A stretch of DNA of 64,000 nucleotides from Novosphingobium sp. GTDB taxonomy: Bacteria; Pseudomonadota; Alphaproteobacteria; Sphingomonadales; Sphingomonadaceae. Positions within the stretch are counted from its first letter, which is position 1. Each line of letters opens with the position of its first letter. A model generated the notes under the pieces. It saw only the letters and a program-made list of their open reading frames with translations, was not told the DNA's origin and made no database searches. Shown here in pieces: positions 22,220-30,034 of the stretch. Made by a program: the position numbers and the translations under genes. The stretch lies in contig JAGHZR010000007.1 of the NCBI GenBank assembly GCA_017745295.1, forward strand, positions 186,001-250,000. Reading direction: 5' to 3'.

Positions 22220-23266
22220 TCAGCCGACCATCGTGAAGGGTTCGAGACCGGCAAGGCGGGTGACGGGTTCGAGCCGGGGCAGATGGCGCGGCGGCAGGCC
22301 CGCGACTTTCTGCGCCATGGCGGCGATGTGGTCCGGCGTCGAGCCGCAGCAGCCGCCCAGCACGTTGACCTGTCCTGCGACCGCCCATTCGCCGACGAAG
22401 CCCGCCGTGGTCTCGGGCATTTCGTCATAGGCGCCCAGTTCGTTGGGAAGGCCCGCGTTCGGGTAGATCATGATCAGCGTGTCGGCGAGTTCGGACAGCG
22501 TCTTCACATGCGGGCGCAGCTGGGTGGCGCCGAACGAGCAGTTCAGCCCGATCGTCACCGGCTTGGCATGACGCACCGCGTGCCAGAACGCCTCGACCGT
22601 GTGGCCGGAGAGATTGCGGCCTGACAGGTCGGTCAGTGTCATCGACATCATGATCGGCACTTCGCGGCCCAGCTCGGCTTCGAGGTGGCGCACGGCCATG
22701 ATCCCGGCCTTGGCGTTGAGCGTGTCGAACACCGTCTCGATCAGGATGAAGTCGGCGCCGCCTTCGACGAGGGCGGCCGCCTGTTCCCTGTAGACATCGA
22801 CCAGTTCGTCCCAGTCGATCTCGCGGTAACCCGGATCGTTGACGTCGGGGCTGAGCGAGAGCGTCTTGTTGGTCGGTCCGATCGCGCCTGCCACGAAGCG
22901 CGGGCGCCCATCCTTGGCTTGGTATTCGTCAGCGAGACGGCGGGCGAGCTTCGCCGATTCGAGGTTGATCTCGCGTACGAGGTGCTCGGCGCCGTAGTCG
23001 GCCTGGCTGATGCGGTTCGCCGAGAAAGTGTTGGTCTCGGCGATGTCGGCCCCGGCCTCGAAGTAGGCGCGGTGGATCGATTCGGGCACTTCGGGCTTGG
23101 TCAGCGCGAGAATATCGTTGTTGCCCTTCTGGTCGTGGGAGAGGCCGAGGTCGCCCGCATAATCCGCTTCGCTGAGCTTCCAGCGCTGGATTTCGGTGCC
23201 GAAAGCGCCGTCCGTGATGAGGATGCGCTTGGCCGCTTCGGCGAGGAACTGTTCTCTGGCACTCAT
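22220..23266 (-). CDS. metH: Homocysteine S-methyltransferase domain of split methionine synthase (MetH N-half)
   Basis: A 348-residue homocysteine-binding barrel. The zinc ligands are in GLNCSFG and GGCCGSTPDH; ITDGAFGTEIQ near the N-terminus and ETNTFSANRI are the usual MetH blocks. Alone it matches the first module of MetH, and the partner modules lie at 18976-21663. It could in principle use a different methyl donor, but its place between metF and the rest of MetH argues for a split enzyme. Spacing: about 100 bases after metF with a hairpin, and five before the GNAT. Confidence 0.94.
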   Translation of the reverse strand: MSAREQFLAEAAKRILITDGAFGTEIQRWKLSEADYAGDLGLSHDQKGNNDILALTKPEVPESIHRAYFEAGADIAETNTFSANRISQADYGAEHLVREINLESAKLARRLADEYQAKDGRPRFVAGAIGPTNKTLSLSPDVNDPGYREIDWDELVDVYREQAAALVEGGADFILIETVFDTLNAKAGIMAVRHLEAELGREVPIMMSMTLTDLSGRNLSGHTVEAFWHAVRHAKPVTIGLNCSFGATQLRPHVKTLSELADTLIMIYPNAGLPNELGAYDEMPETTAGFVGEWAVAGQVNVLGGCCGSTPDHIAAMAQKVAGLPPRHLPRLEPVTRLAGLEPFTMVG

Positions 23267-23316
23267 TGTCGTAATCCCCGATCAGCCCTGACGAGGGCTA
23301 AAGGTCATTTTTGGCT

Positions 23317-23350
23317 GACCGTTCGCGCGCGCCTTGCTGCACGAACGGTC
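23317..23350 (-). other. Hairpin between metF and metH N-half
   Basis: GACCGTTCG (23317-23325) and CGAACGGTC (23342-23350) form a nine-base stem with a 16-base loop in the 99-base gap. A second small stem AGCCCT-GACG-AGGGCT lies just beside it. No clear U-tract follows on the minus strand, so it may be an attenuator, RNA-processing site or stabiliser. Confidence 0.4.
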
Positions 23351-23365
23351 GTTACACAAGTCCGC

Positions 23366-24268
23366 TCAGGCTTTCGGCTTCGGGCGCAGGCCCAGAAGCT
23401 GGCAGATCGCATAGGCCTGCTCGGCGCGGTTGAGCGTGTAGAAGTGGAAATCGCGCACCCCGCCTTCATAGAGACGGCGGCAGAGATCGGCGGCGGCGAC
23501 CGCGGCGACCAGTGCGCGTGGGCCGGGGCGCTCGTCGAGGCCCTCGAACATCGTCTCCAGCCAGCCCGGAATCTCGGTATTGCCCGACATGCGGCGGATC
23601 GCGGCGAAGCTTGTCACCGGCATGATGCCGGGCAGGATCGGCGCGGTGATTCCGGCGGCGAGCACTTTGTCGAGGAAGCGGAAATAGGCGTCGGTCGAGA
23701 AGAAGAACTGCGTGATCGCGCGGTTGGCACCGGCGTCGAGCTTGCGCTTCAGGTTGTCGAGGTCGGCTTCCAGGCTGGACGCCTCGGGATGGACTTCGGG
23801 ATAGGCGGCCACCGAGATGTCGAAGTCATGGCGCGCCTTCAGCCCGGCCACGAGGTCGGCGGCACCAGTATAGCCTTCCGGATGCGGAGTGAACACGCCA
23901 GCGCTGCTCGGCGGCGGATCGCCGCGCAGGGCGACGATATGGCGCACGCCCGCTTCCCAGTACTGGTCGGCGATTTCGGCGATCTCGCCCTTGCTGGCGC
24001 CGACGCAAGTAAGATGGGCGGCCGGAACCAGGTCAGTCTCGCGCACGAGCCGGGACACGGTGGAATGGGTGCGTTCGCGAGTCGAGCCGCCCGCGCCGTA
24101 AGTCACCGAGACGAAGCTGGGCGCCAGCGGGGCAAGCTGGGTGATCGCATCCCAGAGCTGCTCCTCCATCTTCTCCGTCTTGGGCGGGAAGAACTCGAAG
24201 GAGACGGAAATGTCGCCCGGCAGGTCCTCGAAGCGCGGGGCGGAGACCGGTCGTTCGGCAAAAGTCAT
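23366..24268 (-). CDS. metF: Methylenetetrahydrofolate reductase
   Basis: Reduces 5,10-methylene-THF to 5-methyl-THF, the methyl donor of MetH, using FAD. At 300 residues it is the short bacterial form. Motifs: SFEFFPPKTEKMEEQLW with the catalytic Glu at the N-terminus, FVSVTYGAGGSTRERT, HLTCVGASKGEI, IVALRGDPP, QFFFSTDAYFRF and PILPGIMPV. Its ATG overlaps the stop of the ArsR-methyltransferase gene by four bases (ATGA), so the two are translationally coupled. Confidence 0.96.
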   Translation of the reverse strand: MTFAERPVSAPRFEDLPGDISVSFEFFPPKTEKMEEQLWDAITQLAPLAPSFVSVTYGAGGSTRERTHSTVSRLVRETDLVPAAHLTCVGASKGEIAEIADQYWEAGVRHIVALRGDPPPSSAGVFTPHPEGYTGAADLVAGLKARHDFDISVAAYPEVHPEASSLEADLDNLKRKLDAGANRAITQFFFSTDAYFRFLDKVLAAGITAPILPGIMPVTSFAAIRRMSGNTEIPGWLETMFEGLDERPGPRALVAAVAAADLCRRLYEGGVRDFHFYTLNRAEQAYAICQLLGLRPKPKA

Positions 24269-25281
24269 GGGAGCTGGATCTTTCTGTCTTGAAGCTTGGT
24301 GGCCGGAATCTCGGGGACTGTAATCTCGGGGGCTGGCAGGCGGCGGCCCGTCCAGATCTTCACGGTAAGCGGGTCGCCGGGCAGCGAAACGGACGGTTCG
24401 GAGGCGAATCCGGCTTCCGTCAGCAGCGATTCCATCTGCTCGTCGGCAAAGCCGAGGCGGGCATGGGCATGGCGCTCGCGCAAGTCCTCGCGGTCGTGCG
24501 CGGCAAGGTCGACCACGGCGATGCGCCCGCCCTCACGGGTGACGCGCGCGGCTTCGCCCAGCACCACGCCGGGGTCCTGCGCATAGTGCAGGACCTGATG
24601 GAACAGCACGGTGTCGAAGCTGGCGGGCACGAAGGGCAGGGCGGTGAAGTCGCCCTGGAGCAGCGCGACTTTGTCCGCAGGCAAAGATTGCAAGCGGGCG
24701 CGCGCGATCCGCAACATGTCCGGGCTCTTGTCGAGCGCGGTGACATGCCCGGCCTTGCTAGCAAGCAGTTCCGCCATGCGGCCGGTGCCGGTGCCGACAT
24801 CGAGCAGGGCGCCCAGCTTCTGGCGGCCGAACGAGGCCAGCAGGGCCGATTCGACCGGGCCGTCCGCACCGTGGAGCTGGCGCAGGGTGTCCCACTCCGC
24901 GGCGTGGCTGGCGAAATAGGCCTGGGCGCTGGCCTCGCGCGCCTCGCGAATCGCGGCGAGTTGGCGGCGATCCTCGGTGCAGCGGGCGGAAAAGGCGGGG
25001 TCGTCGCGCTCGGCCACGCTCAGGAGCTGTGCGGCGGCGGCGCCCATCGGCGGCTCGCTCTTTTCCTTTACCGCGGTGCGCAGGAAGACCCAGCTGCCTT
25101 CCTTGCGGCGCTGCGCAAGGCCCGCGTCGCACAAGATCTTTACATGCCGGGAGACTCGCGGCTGGCTCTGTCCGAGCACCTGGGCAAGCTCTCCGACCGC
25201 CAGTTCCATGTGCGCGAGCAGACGCATGATGCGCAGTCGCGTCGGCTCGGAAAGAGCCCTCAGGAGGGGGTCGATTTGCAT
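24265..25281 (-). CDS. ArsR-family regulator fused to a SAM-dependent methyltransferase (SahR-like)
   Basis: A 338-residue two-domain protein. Residues 1 to about 90 are an ArsR winged helix (EPTRLRIMRLLA, VGELAQVLGQSQPRVSRHVKIL); residues about 145 to 300 are a class I methyltransferase with LLDVGTGTGRMAELLA and later VARVTREGGRIAVVDLA. No metal-binding ELCVCDL motif is seen, so it is not a metal sensor. Related ArsR-type regulators (SahR) control methionine-cycle genes in Proteobacteria and sense S-adenosylhomocysteine; sensing by this extra domain is inference. It heads the metF-metH operon and a perfect palindrome lies eight bases before its ATG, suggesting autorepression. Confidence 0.88.
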   Translation of the reverse strand: MQIDPLLRALSEPTRLRIMRLLAHMELAVGELAQVLGQSQPRVSRHVKILCDAGLAQRRKEGSWVFLRTAVKEKSEPPMGAAAAQLLSVAERDDPAFSARCTEDRRQLAAIREAREASAQAYFASHAAEWDTLRQLHGADGPVESALLASFGRQKLGALLDVGTGTGRMAELLASKAGHVTALDKSPDMLRIARARLQSLPADKVALLQGDFTALPFVPASFDTVLFHQVLHYAQDPGVVLGEAARVTREGGRIAVVDLAAHDREDLRERHAHARLGFADEQMESLLTEAGFASEPSVSLPGDPLTVKIWTGRRLPAPEITVPEIPATKLQDRKIQLP

Positions 25282-25288
25282 GGGTTGG

Positions 25289-25310
25289 CATATAAAGATA
25301 TCTTTATATG
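25289..25310 (-). promoter_or_regulatory. Palindromic operator before the ArsR-methyltransferase/met operon
   Basis: A perfect 22-base palindrome whose half-site is CATATAAAGAT, ending eight bases before the start codon at 25281. AT-rich in a GC-rich genome. It fits an ArsR/SahR-type operator, most simply bound by the product of the gene it precedes. Its closeness to the start suggests the promoter overlaps it. Confidence 0.75.
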
Positions 25311-25449
25311 TAAGCAAGCCCTAGGATTTCCGGGGGTTTACGACCCCTTACTTCCCATTTGCGTTGGCCCAATGTCTCGTCTAAAGAATGGCACCGCAGG
25401 CTTGCCTGCAAGCGTTGGCCTATGCGCCAAACAATGCAAGGGGATTCGC

Positions 25450-25623
25450 ATGAAGAAGATTGCTTTTGCCGCGTTCGCGTCGGCTGCCGCTCTGTCGCTC
25501 GCTGCTTGCGGTGGCGAAAAGCCCACCGAAGCTGCTACCGAGTCGGTTGAGACCCTGCCCGAGGAAACTCTGGCTGCTACCACCGAAGCGGCTACCGAAG
25601 AAGCCACCGCGGCTGCCGAGTAA
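25450..25623 (+). CDS. Small lipoprotein (entericidin-like size)
   Basis: A 57-residue protein with a lipoprotein signal: MKKIAFAAFASAAALSLAAC, Cys at about residue 20 as the lipidation site. The mature part is 37 residues made mostly of Ala, Thr and Glu, strongly acidic, with the repeat EEATAA-like pattern. Function unknown; probably an outer-membrane-associated short lipoprotein. AAGGGG precedes the ATG, and a strong terminator ends it, so it is a single-gene transcript, divergent from the methionine operon. Confidence 0.8.
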   Translation: MKKIAFAAFASAAALSLAACGGEKPTEAATESVETLPEETLAATTEAATEEATAAAE

Positions 25624-25724
25624 TCGGTTCGGGGGCTGCGCACCGATCCGTTCGGTTTGCCGGCCCCCAGATGCTTTCCGCCCCTTTGGGGGAATCACGG
25701 AGAGTCCGTCCGAGACGGAAAAAG

Positions 25725-25748
25725 CCCTCCCCTCCGGGAGGGTTTTTT
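25725..25748 (+). terminator. Rho-independent terminator of small lipoprotein gene
   Basis: CCCTCCC (25725-25731), loop CTCC, GGGAGGG (25736-25742) and a six-T run to 25748. A smaller stem TCCGTC-CGA-GACGGA lies just upstream. Confidence 0.9.
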
Positions 25749-25846
25749 ATTGCCCGAAATCCGCGTCCGGCGTTTTTGGGGCCAGCGTTTTCGGGGCCAG
25801 TGCTTCGGGAGCCTGCCGGGCAAGCCCCCTAGGCGGGATCACGGGC

Positions 25847-26071
25847 TCAAGGGCACTTGGTGAACTGACCCTTCTTCGGGCCGGAAGTGAAGCGGCACTT
25901 GCCGTCCTTGCCCTTGACGGTCATCGTCGTGACCTTGGTGGTGGTCTTCTTGGTCGTCACGGTCTTGCAGGGGATGAACTTGCCCTTGGCGTCGCGGCAG
26001 GGTGCCGCCATCGAGGGGGTAGCTGCCAGAAGCCCGGCGACTGCGGCAACGGCCATCAACTTGCGAATCAT
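25847..26071 (-). CDS. Small secreted basic protein of unknown function
   Basis: 74 residues: a signal peptide (MIRKLMAVAAVAGLLAATPSMA), then a mature basic peptide with paired cysteines (APCRDAKGKFIPC and GKCRFTSGPKKGQFTKC), separated by a Lys/Thr run (KTVTTKKTTTKVTTMTVKGK). The two halves each end in a C-containing GKF/GQF turn, suggesting an internal duplication. Four cysteines may form two disulfides in the periplasm. GGGAGAG lies before the ATG. No family recognised. Confidence 0.7.
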   Translation of the reverse strand: MIRKLMAVAAVAGLLAATPSMAAPCRDAKGKFIPCKTVTTKKTTTKVTTMTVKGKDGKCRFTSGPKKGQFTKCP

Positions 26072-26326
26072 GATCGCTCTCCCGTTTAGCACCTTTGCAT
26101 TGCCTCTTTTGCTTGACTGCGCCGGAGGAGATTTCGCTGCGATGAACCCGGCGAAATGCCGTTTCCGGGCCGCTCGATCTCCGCGCGAGTGCAGTATCCC
26201 GATAAACTTTCGAATGACGTGAATGTTTCTCTTGTCAGATCGAAAAAGCCGATCTAGAGGGCTGCCTCCCACGCCGCAGTGCGCGGGACCGGATCGCCCG
26301 CCCAGGTGCGATCCGCTGAAATGGAC

Positions 26327-26402
26327 GGGGCCTTAGCTCAGCTGGGAGAGCGCCTGCATGGCATGCAGGAGGTCAGCGGTTCGATCCCGCTAGGCTCCAC
26401 CA
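26327..26402 (+). tRNA. tRNA-Ala (anticodon GGC)
   Basis: 76 bases with a full cloverleaf: acceptor GGGGCCT with AGGCTCC, D arm GCTCAGCTGGGAGAGC, anticodon stem CCTGC/GCAGG around ATGGCAT (anticodon GGC), TTCGATCC T-loop, and an encoded CCA at 26400-26402. Reads GCC and GCU codons. No integrase or duplicated 3' end is seen next to it. Confidence 0.95.
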
Positions 26403-26510
26403 TTTCCTTCAAACTCACGAAAATTCAGAGCCTTGGTGTTTGAAGGCAGAGCTGTTGCTTCCTGGCAGCGGCATCTTTCCTTTGGCGGCAAACCTCCCCA
26501 TAGCGCGGCC

Positions 26511-27680
26511 ATGCTTACCCGCCTTCCGCCGCTCGCCTCCTGGACATCCGCGCTGATTGCCGCCCTGATCGGGTTCGGCGGGACCGTCGCCCTCGTCGTT
26601 CAGGCGATGCAGGTGCTCGGCGCGGGGGCGGGGCAGATCGGCTCGGCCGTCACCGCGCTTTGCCTCGGCATCGCCGTGGCGGGGGGAATTCTCTCGCTGT
26701 GGATGCGCATGCCGGTCGTGCTGGCATGGTCAACGCCCGGCGCGGCGCTGCTGGCGGCCAGCAAAGGCGCGGTCGGCTGGCCCGTGGCGGTCGGCGCCTT
26801 CGTGGCGGCGGCGGCGCTCATGTGCCTGCTGGGGCTGGTGCCCGCACTCGGGCGATTGGCTGCAAGAATCCCCGCCTCGGTCGCTTCCGCCATGCTGGCA
26901 GGCGTGCTGCTGCCGTTCTGCCTGCAGCTGTTCCGCACCTTGCAGACCGACGCGCTGCTGGTGGTGGTCCTGCTGCTGGTCTTCGTGATCGCCCGGCAGC
27001 GCTTCCCGCTCTACGCGCTGCTGCTGGTGCTGGTTTCCGGCGTGGCGGTGGTGCTGATTCGCGGCGACGTGGCGGGATTCACGCCCCGCTCGCTGCTCGG
27101 CGAACTGGAGCCGGTGACGCCCGCCTTCGATTTCAAGGCTGTGGTCAGCATCGGCGTACCGCTGTTCCTCGTGACGCTGGTCTCGCAGAACCTGCCGGGC
27201 CTCGTCGTGCTGCGGACCGCCGGATATGAGCCGAAGCCGCAGCCCCTGTTGCTGGGCACCGGCCTCGCGACGATGCTGCTCGCGCCTTTCGGCGCGCACG
27301 GGGTCAATCTCGCGGCGATCACGGCGGCGATCTGCACGAGTTCGGACGCGCATCCCGATCAGCGCCGCCGCTGGACGGTCGGCCTGATCTACGCCGCCTT
27401 CTACCTCGCGCTGGCGCTGTTCTCGGCGCCGCTGGTGCAATTCTTCCTGACGATGCCCAAGGCCGCCATCGCCGCCTTCACCGGTATCGCCCTGATTGCT
27501 CCGCTCTCGGGCGCGGTGGAGGCCATGCTGGTCGAGAAAACCGAGCGCGACGCCGCGATCCTGACGTTCGCCGCGACCGCCTCGGGCGTTTCGCTGCTGG
27601 GTATCGGCTCGGCCTTCTGGGGCCTGCTTGCGGGCTTCGCGGCACTGGCGGCCAAGGCGGTTTTCGCGCGCCGAAATTGA
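26511..27680 (+). CDS. BenE-family benzoate/proton symporter homologue
   Basis: A 389-residue membrane protein with about 12 helices. It fits the BenE family (YdcO-like): PVVLAWSTPGAALLAASKG near residues 65-85, GVPLFLVTLVSQNLPG, and LAAITAAICTSSDAHPD. Experimentally studied members take up benzoate with protons; no benzoate degradation gene is nearby, so the substrate is open. The start is the ATG at 26511 (MLTRLPPLASW); the frame upstream overlaps the tRNA flank and is not protein-like. gltX follows 32 bases later, so it could be cotranscribed. Confidence 0.85.
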   Translation: MLTRLPPLASWTSALIAALIGFGGTVALVVQAMQVLGAGAGQIGSAVTALCLGIAVAGGILSLWMRMPVVLAWSTPGAALLAASKGAVGWPVAVGAFVAAAALMCLLGLVPALGRLAARIPASVASAMLAGVLLPFCLQLFRTLQTDALLVVVLLLVFVIARQRFPLYALLLVLVSGVAVVLIRGDVAGFTPRSLLGELEPVTPAFDFKAVVSIGVPLFLVTLVSQNLPGLVVLRTAGYEPKPQPLLLGTGLATMLLAPFGAHGVNLAAITAAICTSSDAHPDQRRRWTVGLIYAAFYLALALFSAPLVQFFLTMPKAAIAAFTGIALIAPLSGAVEAMLVEKTERDAAILTFAATASGVSLLGIGSAFWGLLAGFAALAAKAVFARRN

Positions 27681-27712
27681 CCTCATGCCCCGTGCGCCGT
27701 AACGCGCGGGAC

Positions 27713-29047
27713 ATGACCGTAACGCGCTTCGCTCCCTCGCCCACCGGGCACCTCCACGTCGGCAATATCCGCACGGCGCTGCACAACTGGCTGCTCGCCC
27801 AACAGGCGGGCGGCACGTTCCTGCTGCGCATCGACGACACCGACGCGGCGCGCTCGAAGGAGGAATATGTCGAGGGCATCCATGCCGACCTCGCCTGGCT
27901 CGGCATCGAATGGAACGGCGAGGAACGCCAGTCGGCCCGCTTCGCTCTCTACGAACGCGAATTCGAGCGGCTGAAGGCGGCGGGCCGCGTCTATCCCTGC
28001 TGGGAAACGCCGCAGGAACTGGAACTGAAGCGCAAGGTCCTGCTCGGACGCGGCCTCCCGCCGATCTACGATCGCGGCGCGCTCAAGCTGACCGAAGAGG
28101 AAAAGGCTGCGAAGATCGCTGCCGGGGACCTGCCGCACTGGCGCTTCCTGCTCGACCATGACGAGCCGATCGCCTGGGAAGACGGCATTCGCGGACCCCA
28201 GAAGTTCGACGCCGCGCAGATGAGCGACCCGGTGATTCGCCGCGCCGACGGCTCGTGGCTCTACATGCTGCCCTCGGCCATCGACGACGTGGACATGGGC
28301 GTGACGCAGATCCTTCGCGGCGAGGACCACGTCTCCAACACCGCCGCGCAAGTCCAGATGTTCACCGCACTCGGCGCGTCGGTCCCCGCTTTCGCGCACG
28401 AGGCGCTGCTGGTCGGCACCGAGGGCAAGCTTTCCAAGCGCCTCGGTTCTCTGGGCGTTGCGCATTTCCGCGAGATCGGCATCGAGCCTCAGGCCGTCGT
28501 GGCGCTGCTCGGGCGCCTCGGCACCAGTGATCCGGTCGATCCCTCGCTGGACGCCGAGGCCTTGGCGGCGGCCTTCGATCTCACCCGCTTCGGCCGCGCG
28601 CCTGCGCGATTCGACGAGGCGGAGCTGGAGCGCGTCAATGCCGCCGTGGTCCACGCCCTGCCCTTCGCGGCGGTCGCCGACCGTCTGCCCGAGGAAATGG
28701 ACGAAGGCGCGTGGGAAACGATTCGTCCCAACCTTTCGCATGTCCACGAGGCGCATGACTGGTGGCGGGTGGTGATCGGCCCGATCGAAGCTCCGGCGCT
28801 GGCCGGCGAGGACCGGGCCTATCTGGCGCAGGCGGTCGGGGTTCTGGCCGGTCTCGAATGGAGCGCGGGCGTGTGGAAGGCGCTGACCGGCGCGCTCAAG
28901 GACGCGACCGGGCGTAAGGGCAAGGGGCTGTTCCTGCCGCTGCGTCTGGCGCTTACCGGGATGGAGCACGGGCCGGATATGGGTGCGCTGCTGCCGCTCA
29001 TCGGGCGGGACGAGGCTCTGGCGCGGTTGAAGGTCGTGGCGGGATAA
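27713..29047 (+). CDS. gltX: Glutamyl-tRNA synthetase (GluRS)
   Basis: Charges tRNA-Glu (and, in non-GlnRS organisms, tRNA-Gln) with glutamate. 444 residues, class I. The HIGH-type motif is FAPSPTGHLHVGNIRTAL and the KMSKS-type loop is GKLSKRLGSLG. LRIDDTDAARSKEEY and YDRGALKLTEEE follow the family. Alphaproteobacteria often carry two GluRS copies; whether this one is the discriminating or the Gln-misacylating type cannot be read from the sequence alone. Start at the ATG at 27713, just before TVTRFAPSPTG. Confidence 0.93.
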   Translation: MTVTRFAPSPTGHLHVGNIRTALHNWLLAQQAGGTFLLRIDDTDAARSKEEYVEGIHADLAWLGIEWNGEERQSARFALYEREFERLKAAGRVYPCWETPQELELKRKVLLGRGLPPIYDRGALKLTEEEKAAKIAAGDLPHWRFLLDHDEPIAWEDGIRGPQKFDAAQMSDPVIRRADGSWLYMLPSAIDDVDMGVTQILRGEDHVSNTAAQVQMFTALGASVPAFAHEALLVGTEGKLSKRLGSLGVAHFREIGIEPQAVVALLGRLGTSDPVDPSLDAEALAAAFDLTRFGRAPARFDEAELERVNAAVVHALPFAAVADRLPEEMDEGAWETIRPNLSHVHEAHDWWRVVIGPIEAPALAGEDRAYLAQAVGVLAGLEWSAGVWKALTGALKDATGRKGKGLFLPLRLALTGMEHGPDMGALLPLIGRDEALARLKVVAG

Positions 29048-29200
29048 GAACAGAGAAGACCGGGGGATGATCCCCAGGACCCTCGGAATGTCCGCGTCGC
29101 GCGCTACCTACCCGTAGGGCGCTCCTTGCGGCGCAGCCAGTATGTCTCCCGACGCTGCCATGGGCGCCTGACGCTGTTGGTCCGCCTGAACTAGACGGTA

Positions 29201-29234
29201 ATGGGGGTGCAGGGGGTGTTGACCCCCTGCTTTT
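29201..29234 (+). terminator. Rho-independent terminator, repeated element
   Basis: GCAGGGGGT (29209-29217), loop GTTG, ACCCCCTGC (29222-29230), TTTT. The sequence TGGGGGTGCAGGGGG with a TAGAC.GT lead is almost the same as at 52590-52630. It is about 155 bases past gltX and ends 14 bases before the stop of the convergent bdhA. Confidence 0.8.
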
Positions 29235-29247
29235 ATCCCTTCCCTTC

Positions 29248-30030
29248 TTACTCCATGAACCACCCATGGCTCGCCACCAGCGACTGCCCGGTGAGCGCAT
29301 TGGTTTCGAACCCGGCGAAGAACAGCGCCACTTCGGCGATATCGTCCACGGTGGTGAATTCGCCGTCCACGGTCTGGCCGAGCATCACGCGGCTCACCAC
29401 TTCCTCTTCGGAAATGCCGAGTTCCTTGGCCTGTTCGGGGATCTGCTTGTCCACCAGCGGGGTGCGCACGAAGCCGGGGCAGATCACGTTGGAGCGCACG
29501 CCTTTCTTGCCGCCTTCCTTGGCGATCACGCGGGAGAGGCCGAGCAGTCCGTGCTTGGCGGTGACGTAGGCGCTCTTGAGCGGGCTGGCTTCCTTCGAGT
29601 GGACCGAGCCCATGAAGATGATCGAGCCGGATTTCTGCGCGTACATGTGCGGCAGCACGGCCTTGGAAGTGAGGAAGGCGCCGTCGAGGTGGATCGCCAG
29701 CATCTTCTTCCAGTCGGCATAGGCGAAATTCTCGACCGGGTTGACGATCTGGATACCGGCGTTGGAGACGAGCACGTCCACCGTGCCCCATGCCTCGACG
29801 ACCTGCGCGACGCCCGCATTCACCTGGTCCTCGCTGGTCACGTCCATGGCGACGGCGAGGGCCTCGGTGCCATACTTGGCCTTGATGTCGTCGGCGGCCT
29901 TCCGGGCGGCTTCGAGGTTGAGGTCGGCGATGGCCACCTTGCCCCCTGCGGAGGCGTATTTATGGGCGATGGCGTTGCCGATGCCGCTGGCGGCGCCGGT
30001 GACGATGCAGGCCTTGTCCTTCAGTTTCAT
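29248..30030 (-). CDS. bdhA: 3-hydroxybutyrate dehydrogenase
   Basis: An SDR enzyme of 260 residues that oxidises D-3-hydroxybutyrate to acetoacetate, part of polyhydroxybutyrate turnover. Motifs: TGAASGIG, a D-rich NAD-selective AIADLNLE after the second strand, SNAG, Ser in FMGSVHSKE, catalytic YVTAKHG, and the C-terminal [12 protein letters not shown] typical of this enzyme. It starts four bases after the stop of the patatin gene, indicating one operon. Confidence 0.92.
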   Translation of the reverse strand: MKLKDKACIVTGAASGIGNAIAHKYASAGGKVAIADLNLEAARKAADDIKAKYGTEALAVAMDVTSEDQVNAGVAQVVEAWGTVDVLVSNAGIQIVNPVENFAYADWKKMLAIHLDGAFLTSKAVLPHMYAQKSGSIIFMGSVHSKEASPLKSAYVTAKHGLLGLSRVIAKEGGKKGVRSNVICPGFVRTPLVDKQIPEQAKELGISEEEVVSRVMLGQTVDGEFTTVDDIAEVALFFAGFETNALTGQSLVASHGWFME

Positions 30031-30034
30031 TCAC

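Noticed and set aside
26327..26510. The tRNA-Ala as an integration site
   Set aside because: No integrase, no repeated tRNA 3' end and no unusual gene content follow it.
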